Of a DNA stretch of 64,000 bases, positions 11,265-21,158 are shown in pieces. A program made the position numbers and the translations under genes. The number at the start of each line of letters is the position of its first letter. Position 1 is the stretch's first letter. Source of the stretch: Trichormus variabilis 0441 (lineage in GTDB: Bacteria > Cyanobacteriota > Cyanobacteriia > Cyanobacteriales > Nostocaceae). Under the pieces are notes generated by a model. That model ran no database searches. It was not told the origin of the DNA and was given only the letters and a program-made list of their open reading frames with translations. The stretch is from positions 5,832,501 through 5,896,500 of the forward strand of contig NZ_CP047242.1 in assembly GCF_009856605.1 (NCBI RefSeq). Reading direction: 5' to 3'.

Positions 11265-11383
11265 TTGTCAGTTGTCAATTGTCCGTACTTCTTATGTTTG
11301 TCTCCCCATTCCACCAGCCCCTTCACTTCTGTACCTCCAACTCGTTAAACTAGCAAATAATATTTCGCGTGATTTAAATAATC

Positions 11384-11869
11384 ATGACTGTAATTAGCCA
11401 AGTTATTCTCCAAGCCGACGACGAACTGCGTTATCCCAGCAGTGGCGAACTCAAGAGCATCAGTGATTTTTTACAAACTGGTGTCCAAAGAACAAGAATC
11501 GTCGCTACCTTAGCGGAAAACGAGAAGAAAATTGTTCAGGAAGCCACCAAACAACTTTGGCAGAAACGTCCTGATTTTATCGCACCTGGTGGCAACGCTT
11601 ATGGCGAACGTCAGCGTGCGTTGTGTATCCGTGACTTTGGCTGGTACTTACGCCTAATTACCTATGGCGTACTAGCCGGAGACATAGAACCAATCGAAAA
11701 AATCGGTATCATTGGTGTGCGGGAAATGTACAATTCTTTGGGCGTTCCCGTACCCGGAATGGTAGAAGCCATCAATTCTCTAAAAAAAGCCTCTCTTGAT
11801 TTATTAAGTTCAGAAGACGCAGCTGCTGCTGCACCTTACTTTGACTACATCATTCAGGCAATGTCCTAG
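11384..11869 (+). CDS. apcD: Allophycocyanin alpha-B chain (ApcD)
   Basis: ApcD is a phycobilisome-core terminal emitter subunit that passes energy to the photosystems. The 161-residue protein is a globin-like phycobiliprotein with the chromophore-binding Cys81 in [14 protein letters not shown]. The start ([20 protein letters not shown]) and sequence [16 protein letters not shown] match the alpha-B class rather than bulk ApcA. It is monocistronic: its own promoter lies in the short gap before 11384 and a strong terminator follows. Confidence 0.95.
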   Translation: MTVISQVILQADDELRYPSSGELKSISDFLQTGVQRTRIVATLAENEKKIVQEATKQLWQKRPDFIAPGGNAYGERQRALCIRDFGWYLRLITYGVLAGDIEPIEKIGIIGVREMYNSLGVPVPGMVEAINSLKKASLDLLSSEDAAAAAPYFDYIIQAMS

Positions 11870-11969
11870 TACAAAGCCTGTGCTAGTTTTAGGGGCGCTT
11901 CTGGTTTACTAAATTGAGTCTTAGGTAATAACCTCATCAATCCATAAGATTCTCATTTGATCATAACCT

Positions 11970-12038
11970 CCCCACATTTGGTAGTGGCTCTGGCAAGCTC
12001 TCTCTGTCAAGTTACCAACCAGATGTGGGGAAATTTTA
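11970..12038 (+). terminator. Terminator after apcD
   Basis: CCCCACAT-TTGGTA pairs with TACCAACCAGATGTGGGG about 100 bp after the apcD stop, followed by AAATTTTAT. The long GC-rich stem makes a convincing intrinsic terminator. Confidence 0.75.
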
Positions 12039-12186
12039 TTGCGCTTTGCGTGTCAGTTGTTAGAGACGCGATTAATCGCGTCTGTACAATTGTCAGTTTT
12101 TGAGAGGATCTGGTCTAATATCCCAACCCGCAAGTGAAGTGGTTTTACATATCTTTGCCACTAACTACTGACCACTGACTACTGAC

Positions 12187-12217
12187 AAAACTCTATCCCC
12201 TTGTGGGTGGAGTTTTT
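12187..12217 (+). terminator. Candidate terminator in the apcD-purL gap
   Basis: AACTC...CCCC and GGG(T)GGAGTT pair, followed by TTTTATTT. No gene on the plus strand ends just before it, so it is either a second apcD terminator or belongs to an unannotated small transcript. Confidence 0.45.
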
Positions 12218-12824
12218 ATTTAATCATTGGTCAACAGTTCCCAAACAAAAAACCGACAACTTCTTGTAGAAGACTGTCGGCAATTAGTGTGTTCCCTATT
12301 AATGACTCGGCTAGAGTTCAGTAATACTTAAATGTTGTCATCTAGTAGATTATACGTAAGCGATCTTAATCATAGACCTATGTGATTGTTATCACATTAT
12401 TTTTCTGAATAACCTGTATTTACGAGAATAAATTTATTCTTTTAATAAAAAAAATAGCGAAGCGGCGAGTCTGACGAATGTATTGACTTAACTATAGGAG
12501 CTTTGCGTTCATCCTAGATCCGGATAAATACTTTTGAAATCCTTCTATCGGTGGAGTTACGCCAAAACCAGAAAATTTTTATATGGAGAGAAAATTTAAA
12601 GTAGTTTCCCGACTCGCAGCACTCTGGGGTGTATAAATGTTTGAAACCCCTATACCCTTACACCCAGTCTCAACAGACAACCTGTGTGCGTAAGTCCTAG
12701 ATTTATAAAAAAGCTTGGTCAATTCTCAGCAGCAAAAACTTATCCAGTAAAACAACTAACAACTGACACGCATAGCGCACTAAATCGATACAATAATGCT
12801 CTGTCCTGTTGGTGCATTATTTCC

Positions 12825-15158
12825 ATGACCGCCACATCTCCTGCTCCCTTTTCCCCCCAAGAAATTGCTGCTGAAGGCATCAAACCAGAAGAATACGCAG
12901 AAATTGTCCGACGATTAGGCCGTCATCCCAATAAAGCTGAACTGGGAATGTTTGGGGTGATGTGGTCAGAACACTGCTGTTACAAAAATTCCCGCCCCTT
13001 ACTCAAACAGTTCCCCACCACAGGCCCCCGCATTCTGGTAGGCCCAGGGGAAAATGCTGGAGTTGTAGATTTAGGTGAAGGATTGCAACTGGCATTTAAG
13101 ATTGAATCTCACAACCACCCTTCAGCCGTTGAACCCTTTCAAGGAGCCGCCACTGGTGTGGGTGGCATCCTCAGAGATATTTTTACAATGGGTGCGCGTC
13201 CCATAGCTTTGTTAAATTCTCTCCGCTTTGGTTCTCTGGAAGACCCCAAAACCCAAAGATTATTCTCCGGCGTAGTTGCTGGAATTTCCCACTATGGTAA
13301 CTGTGTCGGTGTTCCTACTGTCGGTGGCGAAGTTTATTTTGATCCCGCCTATTCAGGAAATCCCCTGGTAAATGTCATGGCGCTAGGATTAATGGAAACA
13401 CCAGAAATTGTCAAATCTGGGGCATCTGGTATAGGTAATCCTGTGTTGTACGTGGGTTCCACTACGGGACGGGATGGTATGGGAGGGGCGAGTTTTGCCA
13501 GCGCGGAATTAAGTGATGAGTCCATTGATGACCGGCCAGCAGTGCAGGTGGGCGATCCTTTTTTGGAGAAATCACTAATTGAAGCCTGTTTAGAAGCATT
13601 TAAAACAGGTGCAGTGGTTGCAGCGCAAGATATGGGTGCGGCGGGAATCACTTGTTCTACATCCGAGATGGCGGCTAAAGGTGGCGTAGGGATTGAACTA
13701 GATTTAGATAAAATTCCTGTGCGGGAAACAGGGATGATTCCCTATGAATATCTCCTATCGGAGTCTCAAGAAAGAATGTTATTTGTTGCCCACAAAGGAC
13801 GGGAACAAGAATTAATTGATATTTTCCATCGTTGGGGACTACAGGCGGTTGTTGCTGGTACAGTAATCGCCGAACCTATTGTGCGTATTCTCTTTCAAGG
13901 TGCAATTGCTGCGGAAATTCCGGCTGATGCCTTAGCTGAGAATACCCCACTGTACGAGCGTGAGTTACTGGCAGAACCCCCAGAATATGCCCGTCAAGCA
14001 TGGGAATGGTCATCTGACTCTTTACCTACTTGTACAACTGCTGGTATTGAGATTCAAGGAAATCTGCAAAGTTGGCAGGAGATTTTGTTAACTTTGCTCA
14101 ATACTCCCACGATCGCCTCGAAAAATTGGGTGTATCGTCAATATGACCACCAAGTCCAAAATAATACGGTTTTTCTCCCCGGTGGTGCAGATGCGGCAGT
14201 CGTGCGCTTACGTCCCCTAGAAGGGCAGGGGAAAATTACTAATACCCTCAGTGGTGTTGCGGCTACGGTGGACTGCAATCCTCGGTATGTTTACCTTGAT
14301 CCCTATGAGGGAGCTAAGGCAGTGGTGGCAGAAGCAGCCCGGAATCTTAGCTGTGTAGGGGCAGAACCTCTGGCGGTGACAGATAACTTAAATTTTGGTA
14401 GCCCAGAAAAACCCATTGGTTATTGGCAATTGTCGGAGGCTTGTCGGGGTTTAGCGGAAGGTTGCCGAGAATTAGCAACCCCGGTCACTGGTGGTAATGT
14501 CTCTCTATATAACGAAACCCTTGATCCTCAAGGCAACCCCCAACCAATTTACCCAACGCCAGTTGTGGGGATGGTGGGATTGATTACTGATTTAACCAAG
14601 ATTTGCGGTCAAGGTTGGCAAACCCCAGGTGATGTGATTTATCTTTTAGGCGCATCTATCACCACTTTAGGCGCATCTGAATATTTAGCGACGATTCACG
14701 ACACTGTGGCAGGTAGACCCCCACGGGTAGATTTTGACTTAGAACGCCGTGTGCAGAAAGTTTGTCGTGAGGGGATTTATGCTGATTGGGTACGTTCAGC
14801 CCATGATTGTGCTGAGGGGGGTTTAGTCGTTGCGCTCGCAGAATCTTGTCTTGCTGGTAACCTGGGGGCAGAAATTCACCTAGACGCATCTGGAAGTCAG
14901 TTACAACGCCTGGATGAAGTGCTATTTGGTGAGGGTGGAGCCAGAATTTTAGTATCTGTAGCATCAACACAACAGGAAAATTGGGAATCCTATTTACAGG
15001 AGCATCTAGGACAAAATTGGCAAAAATTGGGCATAGTTGGAAATACCGATGCAGATTTGGCGGTTTTAACTACCGATAACCAAAGCTTAATCCGAGTTAG
15101 TATCGAAGAAATGAACGATCGCTATCAAAATGCGATCGCCAGAAGGTTAGCCCTGTGA
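12825..15158 (+). CDS. purL: Phosphoribosylformylglycinamidine synthase subunit PurL
   Basis: PurL is the large catalytic subunit of FGAM synthase (step 4 of purine synthesis), working with PurS and PurQ. From the ATG at 12825 ([18 protein letters not shown]) it has 777 residues, the length of the small-type PurL. Visible motifs include [16 protein letters not shown], the catalytic-region [31 protein letters not shown], and a second AIR-synthase-related half ([25 protein letters not shown]). The longer frame from 12684 is repeat-derived and is rejected. purF follows 239 bp later on the same strand, with no strong terminator between, so a purL-purF unit is possible. PurS and PurQ are not in the window. 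Confidence 0.96.
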   Translation: MTATSPAPFSPQEIAAEGIKPEEYAEIVRRLGRHPNKAELGMFGVMWSEHCCYKNSRPLLKQFPTTGPRILVGPGENAGVVDLGEGLQLAFKIESHNHPSAVEPFQGAATGVGGILRDIFTMGARPIALLNSLRFGSLEDPKTQRLFSGVVAGISHYGNCVGVPTVGGEVYFDPAYSGNPLVNVMALGLMETPEIVKSGASGIGNPVLYVGSTTGRDGMGGASFASAELSDESIDDRPAVQVGDPFLEKSLIEACLEAFKTGAVVAAQDMGAAGITCSTSEMAAKGGVGIELDLDKIPVRETGMIPYEYLLSESQERMLFVAHKGREQELIDIFHRWGLQAVVAGTVIAEPIVRILFQGAIAAEIPADALAENTPLYERELLAEPPEYARQAWEWSSDSLPTCTTAGIEIQGNLQSWQEILLTLLNTPTIASKNWVYRQYDHQVQNNTVFLPGGADAAVVRLRPLEGQGKITNTLSGVAATVDCNPRYVYLDPYEGAKAVVAEAARNLSCVGAEPLAVTDNLNFGSPEKPIGYWQLSEACRGLAEGCRELATPVTGGNVSLYNETLDPQGNPQPIYPTPVVGMVGLITDLTKICGQGWQTPGDVIYLLGASITTLGASEYLATIHDTVAGRPPRVDFDLERRVQKVCREGIYADWVRSAHDCAEGGLVVALAESCLAGNLGAEIHLDASGSQLQRLDEVLFGEGGARILVSVASTQQENWESYLQEHLGQNWQKLGIVGNTDADLAVLTTDNQSLIRVSIEEMNDRYQNAIARRLAL

Positions 15159-15397
15159 ATAAGTAGATAGTAGGGGGCGTAATTAACAACCCCTAACTAG
15201 TGACAACTAACCAATGACAACTGACAACTGACAAATTCCCCAAATCAATAGCATCTTTAATCACAATTAAGGTACTGTTTTAATAGATGGTTAAAGATAT
15301 GTTAAGAAAATTCCGCAACTATCCCTAGACATAATCCCAGTGACCCAATAGTTACGAATTATTTTGACTTGACACCCCAACCAGGAGCAAAGCTAGC

Positions 15398-16897
15398 ATG
15401 ATTCCCATTGATTCCGTCACTCCGGATGAGTACCCCAATCAGACTAACAACCCCATCGATAGTCAAGAAAATCGTCCTGACAAGCCAGAAGAGGCTTGTG
15501 GAGTTTTCGGTATTTACGCCCCAGGAGAAAATGTTGCAAAACTAACCTACTTTGGATTGTATGCCCTGCAACATCGGGGTCAAGAATCAGCTGGTATTGC
15601 CACGTTTGAGGGGACAACAGTTCACCTACATAAAGACATGGGTTTGGTTTCTCAAGTCTTTAATGAGTCGATTCTAGAAGAGTTGCCTGGTGATATCGGT
15701 GTTGGTCATACCCGTTACTCTACTACCGGTTCCAGCCGCAAAGTTAATGCCCAACCTGCTGTCCTGGATACTCGTTTAGGTAAGTTAGCTTTAGCACACA
15801 ATGGCAATTTAGTCAATACTGTGAAGTTGCGAGAAGAGCTAGTTAATAGTAACTGCAACCTCGTGACAACCACAGACTCAGAAATGATTGCCTTTGCGAT
15901 CGCCCAAGCAGTCAACGCAGGTGCAGACTGGTTAGATGGGGCGATTCAAGCCTTTCATCGTTGCGAGGGAGCTTTTAGCTTAGTTATTGGCACTCCCGTT
16001 GGTGTGATGGGGGTGCGTGACACCAACGGCATTCGTCCTCTGGTCATTGGGACTTTGCCTGGTAATCCAGTGCGTTATGTTTTATCTTCGGAAACCTGTG
16101 GTTTAGATATTATTGGCGCTGATTATCTCCGCGACGTAGAACCAGGCGAAGTAGTTTGGATTACCGAAGAAGGTTTAGCTTCCTACCATTGGAGCCAAAA
16201 ACCAGAGCGAAGATTGTGTATTTTCGAGATGATTTATTTTGCTCGTCCCGATAGCCAAATGCACAACGAGACTTTATACAGTTATCGGATGCGTTTAGGA
16301 CGACAGCTAGCAGCCGAATCCTACGTAGATGCTGATATTGTCTTTGGTGTCCCTGACTCTGGAATTCCTGCTGCCATTGGATTTTCTCAGGCTTCTGGTG
16401 TAGCCTACGGTGAAGGGTTGATTAAAAATCGCTACGTTGGTCGTACCTTTATTCAGCCTACCCAATCCATGCGCGAGTCAGGGATTAAAATGAAACTTAA
16501 CCCCCTCAAAGATGTACTGGCGGGTAAAAGAGTAATTATTGTCGATGACTCCATTGTCAGGGGAACTACTAGCCGTAAACTAGTTAAAGCCTTACGTGAT
16601 GCTGGTGCGGCAGAAGTACATATGCGGATTTCTTCCCCACCAGTAACCCACCCTTGTTTCTACGGAATTGATACTGATACTCAGGATCAGTTAATTGCTG
16701 CTACTAAGTCAGTAGAAGAAATTGCCAAGCAATTAGAAGTAGAAAGCCTCGCCTATCTCAGTTGGGATGGGATGTTAGAAGCCACAAGAGAAGATAAAAA
16801 TAGTTTCTGTTCTGCCTGTTTTACTGGTGATTACCCAGTTACTATTCCTGAGCAAGTGAAGCGGTCTAAGTTGATTTTAGAAAAGGTAGTAGTTTAG
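15398..16897 (+). CDS. purF: Amidophosphoribosyltransferase (PurF)
   Basis: PurF commits PRPP to purine synthesis by transferring ammonia from glutamine. The 499-residue protein begins with a propeptide; Cys34 (EEACGVFGIY) would become the N-terminal nucleophile after cleavage. The Ntn glutaminase domain shows YALQHRGQESAGIA and TRYSTTG. The phosphoribosyltransferase domain carries the PRPP loop VIIVDDSIVRGTTS. C-terminal cysteines (SFCSACFTGDYP) match the Fe-S ligand positions of the Bacillus-type enzyme. The start ATG at 15398 is preceded by AGGAG (15382-15386). It follows purL and is consistent with a purine gene pair. Confidence 0.96.
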   Translation: MIPIDSVTPDEYPNQTNNPIDSQENRPDKPEEACGVFGIYAPGENVAKLTYFGLYALQHRGQESAGIATFEGTTVHLHKDMGLVSQVFNESILEELPGDIGVGHTRYSTTGSSRKVNAQPAVLDTRLGKLALAHNGNLVNTVKLREELVNSNCNLVTTTDSEMIAFAIAQAVNAGADWLDGAIQAFHRCEGAFSLVIGTPVGVMGVRDTNGIRPLVIGTLPGNPVRYVLSSETCGLDIIGADYLRDVEPGEVVWITEEGLASYHWSQKPERRLCIFEMIYFARPDSQMHNETLYSYRMRLGRQLAAESYVDADIVFGVPDSGIPAAIGFSQASGVAYGEGLIKNRYVGRTFIQPTQSMRESGIKMKLNPLKDVLAGKRVIIVDDSIVRGTTSRKLVKALRDAGAAEVHMRISSPPVTHPCFYGIDTDTQDQLIAATKSVEEIAKQLEVESLAYLSWDGMLEATREDKNSFCSACFTGDYPVTIPEQVKRSKLILEKVVV

Positions 16898-17032
16898 GGA
16901 TTAGAAACAAATCAGTGCTGGGTTTTGAGAATTGACTCAGCACTGTCTTCAGATTACCCAAGCTAAAATGGCTTATGAACCAGCCTGTTACTTGGTTTTT
17001 TAAACGCAGAGGGACGCTAAGGAAAGCGCAGC

Positions 17033-17074
17033 GAAAAGTTCTGGAGGAGGGTTTCCCTCCGTAGGAAACTTTTC
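17033..17074. repeat. Cruciform-forming dispersed repeat
   Basis: Nested inverted repeats: outer GAAAAGTT/AACTTTTC and inner GGAGGG-TTT-CCCTCC. The same GAAAAGTTCTGGAGGAGGG core recurs at about 57967-57990, and the inner hairpin alone at about 32671-32687. It sits between the convergent purF and devA-like genes and may end both transcripts. Confidence 0.6.
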
Positions 17075-17099
17075 AAGAGAGAGGAACGCAGAGTATTGT

Positions 17100-17852
17100 T
17101 TAGTGCATTTTAGCGGCAATATCCATGTCGTCACTTTTTAGCTGACCATCTTCCATGTATATGATGCGATCAGCAATATCTAAGATACGGTTGTCGTGGG
17201 TAACTAGCAAAATGGTACAACCTTGTTCTTTAGCTAGTTTTTGCATCAGTTCCACAACATCACGCCCTGATTTTTTATCTAGAGCGGCTGTAGGTTCATC
17301 TGCTAAAACAATTTTAGGATGACTGACTAGGGCGCGGGCGATCGCTACCCGTTGTTTTTGACCTCCAGACAAATTTTCGGCGTAGTAATTGACGCGTTCT
17401 CCTAAACCAACAGTTTCTAACATAGCGATCGCTTTGGCGTTAATGTCTTCATGAAAAAACTCATCATGTAATTCTAAAGACATTCGCACGTTTTCTTTTG
17501 CTGTTAAAAAAGTCATCAGGTTATGAGCTTGGAAGATATAACCAATTTGACGGCGCAGTTTGGTTAATTGATTTTTGCTAGCTCCACATATTTCCTGCCC
17601 TAAAATCTTCAAGCTCCCTTCTTGAGCCGAACGCAAGCCACCCATCAAAGTTAATAAGGTAGTTTTCCCAGAGCCTGAAGGCCCCGTCATAATGACAATT
17701 TCCCCGGCATTAATAGTCAAATTAATATCAAACAACACCTGTTTTTGCAGCGAACCTGAACCAAAGTAATGATTGAGATTGCTAACAGAAATGACGGGTT
17801 CTAAATCAAAGGATTGTGAGTTAGTGGTTCCAGGTAAAAATTCTTGTAACAT
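17100..17852 (-). CDS. devA: DevA-like ABC transporter ATP-binding protein
   Basis: The ATPase of a MacB/DevBCA-type exporter, 250 residues. It has Walker A GPSGSGKTTLL, signature LSGGQKQRVAIARAL, Walker B KIVLADEPTAALD and an H-loop (LLVTHD). In Anabaena, the founding DevBCA exports heterocyst glycolipid with a TolC partner, but heterocystous genomes hold several paralogues. Linkage to a TetR gene suggests this is one of the paralogues rather than the founding devBCA, so the substrate is open. It is the last gene of the tetR-devB-devC-devA operon, 72 bp after devC. Confidence 0.88.
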   Translation of the reverse strand: MLQEFLPGTTNSQSFDLEPVISVSNLNHYFGSGSLQKQVLFDINLTINAGEIVIMTGPSGSGKTTLLTLMGGLRSAQEGSLKILGQEICGASKNQLTKLRRQIGYIFQAHNLMTFLTAKENVRMSLELHDEFFHEDINAKAIAMLETVGLGERVNYYAENLSGGQKQRVAIARALVSHPKIVLADEPTAALDKKSGRDVVELMQKLAKEQGCTILLVTHDNRILDIADRIIYMEDGQLKSDDMDIAAKMH

Positions 17853-17924
17853 TTTTTTCAGGAGTAGAAGACAGCGACCAGGGAAAAACTAAGGACAACT
17901 GAACAAATGACCAATGACAAATGA

Positions 17925-19091
17925 CTAAAACACATCCGCAGGATCAGCAGAACGGAGTTTTCGCATAGCGATCGCACCGGAAGCGGTACACATGATAATA
18001 GTGAGAATAAATACGGTGATTGCCCGTTCTAGCTTCATGGCTATGGGCAACATGGTTGCAGCGTAAGTAATTTGATATAGCCCAAAAGACAAGATATACG
18101 CTGGGAGATAACCAAGGAAAGCTAGTAACAATGCTTCTTGCAGTAGGACTACCAAAAGATAGCGGTCTGTATAACCCATTGCTTTGAGGGTGGCATATTC
18201 TGGTAAGTGATCAGAAACATCAGAGTAGAGAATCTGGTAAACAATCACAATACCCACAATAAAACCTACTCCCACACCTAACCCAAAAATGAAACCAATC
18301 CCAGTCCCGTTTGCCCAGTATTCTTTTTCAGTTTGGGCAAACCCTTCGGGAGTCAAGACTTTGACATCATTGGGTAGGCCTGCGGCTAGTTGCGATCGCA
18401 CTTTTTCTTTATCTACCCCCGGTTTGAGGGTGATTAATCCCACTTCGATGCGCTCTGGTTTGCGTTCGGGAAATAGTCTTAAAAATGTGGAATCGCTAGC
18501 AATGACGTTACCATCAGCCGCAAAAGAAGCTCCGTTGCTAAACACACCGCTCACATTAACGCCAATATTATTTAGTTCAGTTTGAAAGCTGTTGGTTTTT
18601 TTGAAAATATCACCCACGGCTCCATATTCTGGGCGACCAGCTTGATCAAATAAGACTTGATTTAGCTGTTTAATCTGATCTTGATTTTTGCGGATTTCTG
18701 GAAATGTAAAAGCAGATGTAGCCGGATCTATACCCCATACTAAGATGGCTCTATCCTGACGAGTTTCTGGATTACGCCACTGTCCAGTACCTATATACAG
18801 GGGAGTTACTGACTGCACACCCTCATAACCTAAGGTTTGATATAGTCGTTCTCTAGAAAAGCTCTTGACTGAAAACAAAGTTTGAAATTGAGGGTTAATT
18901 AACACCAAATCCGCTTGTAAATTGCGGTGAGGTTTCACAGCCGCATCAAACAGCGCACTTTCAAACCCTAGCTGAATAAACATCAGCATATCGGCAAAGG
19001 TAATACCAGCAACTGCAACCGCTAACCGAGTCTTTTCCTTCATTAACTGCCGCCAAGCTAGCGGAGTTTTACGAAACATTTGAGACAACAT
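17925..19091 (-). CDS. devC: DevC-like ABC transporter permease (FtsX-type)
   Basis: A 388-residue inner-membrane permease. An N-terminal membrane segment (about 20-45) is followed by a large periplasmic MacB-like domain (about 50-260). Three C-terminal membrane segments follow (VGVGFIVGIVIVYQILY, LLVVLLQEALLLAFLGYLPAYILS and AITVFILTIIMCTASG). The sequence LPEYATLKAMGYTDRYLL is the conserved FtsX/DevC cytoplasmic loop. It acts with the adjacent DevA-like ATPase and DevB-like adaptor. The spacer to devB is filled with short tandem repeats. Confidence 0.88.
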   Translation of the reverse strand: MLSQMFRKTPLAWRQLMKEKTRLAVAVAGITFADMLMFIQLGFESALFDAAVKPHRNLQADLVLINPQFQTLFSVKSFSRERLYQTLGYEGVQSVTPLYIGTGQWRNPETRQDRAILVWGIDPATSAFTFPEIRKNQDQIKQLNQVLFDQAGRPEYGAVGDIFKKTNSFQTELNNIGVNVSGVFSNGASFAADGNVIASDSTFLRLFPERKPERIEVGLITLKPGVDKEKVRSQLAAGLPNDVKVLTPEGFAQTEKEYWANGTGIGFIFGLGVGVGFIVGIVIVYQILYSDVSDHLPEYATLKAMGYTDRYLLVVLLQEALLLAFLGYLPAYILSFGLYQITYAATMLPIAMKLERAITVFILTIIMCTASGAIAMRKLRSADPADVF

Positions 19092-19100
19092 AATATTATT

Positions 19101-19142
19101 TAGTCGTTAGTCAATAGTCATCAGTCAACAGTCAATAGTCAA
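19101..19142. repeat. Short tandem repeat (STRR) between devB and devC
   Basis: Units of the TAGTCAA/CAGTCAA heptamer type repeat about six times with variation. Such STRRs are characteristic of heterocystous cyanobacteria. Similar runs occur at 37841-37888, 48272-48320, 12150-12190 and 15196-15235. Its place inside an operon means it is transcribed. Confidence 0.8.
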
Positions 19143-19178
19143 GGGTTTTCTTGCTACTTCCCAATACTCAAAATTCTT

Positions 19179-20483
19179 TCATTTTGAATTTTGAATCGTT
19201 TCAATTGCTGCTTGTACTTGCAAGTTTGTGAAACCTGCAACTTTTTTGCTGTCTTCAGGGTTGAGGCGAATTTTGACTTCAACAACTCGGCTATCGAGGT
19301 TTTCTCCTGGCTGGTTGCTAAATACGTTTTGTCGTCGTACCTGCAAGCCGATTTGAGAAACTTTTCCTCGCAATTCGCCACCAAAGGCTTGACTGGTAAT
19401 GGCTGCTTGCTGTCCCAGTTTCACTTTACCGATATCGGTTTGATAGACTTCGGCAACAGCTAACATTTGGTTAGTTTGTGCTAGGTCAGCAATGCCATTT
19501 TCACTGATTTTTTCGCCGACACGGGTATGAATTTTGAGAATCTGTCCCGCTTGTGGCGCTCTGATATAAGCTGCTTCTAAATCGGTTGTGGCGCGTTTTA
19601 GGGAAGCGATCGCATCTTCAACTTCTGTTTGTGCTGCTTGCACATCCACTGGTCTAACTTCGGCAATACTGGTGAGTGTGGCTTTGGCTTCGCTAATTTG
19701 CTTGTTACTGGTGGCGTTAATCCGGTTCAGTGCAACTTTGGCTTCCGCTAGTTCTTTGCTAGCAGTGGAGTTAATTCGGTTCAGCACTGCTTTGGCTTCG
19801 TCTAGTTGCTCTTTGGCAGTTTCCACACTCAAGCGTCTGGTATCAATTGCTGAACTAGAAATTGCCCCTTCTGAGTAAAGCTGCTGATAGCGTTGATATT
19901 CGGCTTCGGCATTTTTCAGTTCTGCCTCTAGCTTCCTAATTGTGGCTTCTTGGGCGATTCTGTCACCTTGCCATTGCGCTTCTATCCGCGCAATGGTTTG
20001 TTGTTGTCCTGTTCTATCGCCTTGGGATTGGGCTTGTAAGCGTTCCACGCTAGCTTGCTGGGCGCGGATATCGCCAGTTTTGGCTCCAGCCTTGACTTGA
20101 TTGAGTTTGGCTTGGGCAACGCGTATTTGTTTTTCGGCTTGGAGTACGGCGGTTTGCAAGCGGGCGCGGGAGTCTAAAATTGCTACTACTTGTCCAGCTT
20201 GCACTTCGTCACCTTCTTCCACTAGGATTTGGGCGACGCGATCGCCATCTAAAGCCAATGGTGCAGATAAGCTGATCACTTCTGTTTCTGGCTCTAGTCT
20301 ACCCAAAGCAGTTATCTTGGGAGCGATCGCCTCAGTTACTACAGCATCGGATGCACTGGTTTTACCTACTTGCCCAAACTGACTAACTGCATACAACACA
20401 ATTCCCGATGTAACGGCGGTAGCTGCAATTACTAATGCAATTACCCCTTGATTGGCAGGCTTAAATAACAGTTTTTGACTCAT
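19179..20483 (-). CDS. devB: DevB-like membrane fusion protein (HlyD family)
   Basis: A 434-residue periplasmic adaptor linking the DevC/DevA complex to an outer-membrane TolC-like channel. One N-terminal membrane anchor (about 14-36, GVIALVIAATAVTSGIVLYA) is followed by the biotinyl-lipoyl-like half-motif (ILVEEGDEVQAGQVVAILD). A long alpha-helical coiled-coil hairpin (about 105-290) is rich in Ala, Lys, Glu and Gln, and a beta-barrel domain completes the protein. The repeated EAKAVLNRINST/EAKVALNRINAT/EAKATLTSIAE units show internal duplication within the hairpin. It is the second gene of the operon. Confidence 0.88.
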   Translation of the reverse strand: MSQKLLFKPANQGVIALVIAATAVTSGIVLYAVSQFGQVGKTSASDAVVTEAIAPKITALGRLEPETEVISLSAPLALDGDRVAQILVEEGDEVQAGQVVAILDSRARLQTAVLQAEKQIRVAQAKLNQVKAGAKTGDIRAQQASVERLQAQSQGDRTGQQQTIARIEAQWQGDRIAQEATIRKLEAELKNAEAEYQRYQQLYSEGAISSSAIDTRRLSVETAKEQLDEAKAVLNRINSTASKELAEAKVALNRINATSNKQISEAKATLTSIAEVRPVDVQAAQTEVEDAIASLKRATTDLEAAYIRAPQAGQILKIHTRVGEKISENGIADLAQTNQMLAVAEVYQTDIGKVKLGQQAAITSQAFGGELRGKVSQIGLQVRRQNVFSNQPGENLDSRVVEVKIRLNPEDSKKVAGFTNLQVQAAIETIQNSK

Positions 20484-20524
20484 CTTCTCCTCACAAAATA
20501 AGTTAATTTAACCAAGAAATAAAA

Positions 20525-21127
20525 TCAATTAAGATGATAATTAGCCACTTGATTTGTTGGATTATTTTTTAAATAAAGTGTCAACATTTTTCCTAACAAA
20601 GTACATTGTTCTTGAAAATTAATTGTCTGGTTGCACCAGAGTTTTTCCAAAATCAAGCCATTAATCAAGCTCAAAACAAAGGTTGCTATCGCTGGATCTT
20701 GAATGCCTAAAAAATCACAAACAGCTTGCTGATAGCGTTGATTAACACGTTTGAATACAATATTTTTCTGTACTTCCTCTACATCTTGACTTTGGCAAAA
20801 ATCCACCCAAACATACGTCCATTTAATGCAGTAATCTTCATGCTTAATCAAATATCGACCTAAGGCTGTCATCGCCTCTTCTATCGTTTTGCTTCCATCC
20901 ATCTCAGCTAATGCTGCACTCACATCTTGTTGACTTATTTCTTCTACTAATTGCTCAAATAACGTTTGTTTACTGGGAAAGTAATGGTACAGCGTACCTG
21001 TAGAAACATTTAAACCTTGAGCAATTTGCCGCATGGTGATGGAACCGTAGCCTTTTTCAGCAAATAAATCAAAGCATTTACTGAGCAGTTCTTTCCGATA
21101 TTGGTCATGGTCAACAATCTTAGGCAT
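20525..21127 (-). CDS. TetR/AcrR-family transcriptional regulator
   Basis: A 200-residue regulator with an N-terminal TetR HTH (about 10-57; SITMRQIAQGLNVSTGTLYH then YFPSKQTLFEQL) and a helical ligand domain. It is 41 bp upstream of devB and on the same strand, so it is probably the first gene of the exporter operon and its repressor. This is the usual logic for TetR-controlled efflux systems. An AACG-CT-CGTT palindrome just upstream of its start is a candidate operator. The inducer is unknown. Confidence 0.9.
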   Translation of the reverse strand: MPKIVDHDQYRKELLSKCFDLFAEKGYGSITMRQIAQGLNVSTGTLYHYFPSKQTLFEQLVEEISQQDVSAALAEMDGSKTIEEAMTALGRYLIKHEDYCIKWTYVWVDFCQSQDVEEVQKNIVFKRVNQRYQQAVCDFLGIQDPAIATFVLSLINGLILEKLWCNQTINFQEQCTLLGKMLTLYLKNNPTNQVANYHLN

Positions 21128-21148
21128 AATTACGGATTATTTATATCG

Positions 21149-21158
21149 AACGCTCGTT
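21149..21158. promoter_or_regulatory. Candidate TetR operator
   Basis: AACG-CT-CGTT, a palindrome with a two-base centre, lies 22 bp upstream of the tetR start in an AT-rich promoter region. Autoregulation through such a site is typical for TetR-exporter operons. The site is short, so the assignment is tentative. Confidence 0.35.

Larger units (their letters stand above)
11870..12824. other. Intergenic region apcD-purL
   Basis: About 950 bp. After the apcD terminator come a perfect 18-bp palindrome GACGCGATTAATCGCGTC (12065-12082), CAACTGAC-type short repeats (about 12150-12190) and two further hairpins (12187-12217 with a T-run; 12252-12279 with CCGACA/TGTCGG arms). A TGTGCGTAAGTCCTA motif at 12685-12699 matches the ends of the element at 48235. 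No gene is supported here. The open frame leading into purL from 12684 is read-through of repeat DNA. Confidence 0.55.

Noticed and set aside
12684..12824. In-frame N-terminal extension of purL
   Set aside because: It is encoded by a repeat motif and AT-rich DNA, and the conserved PurL start lies at 12825.
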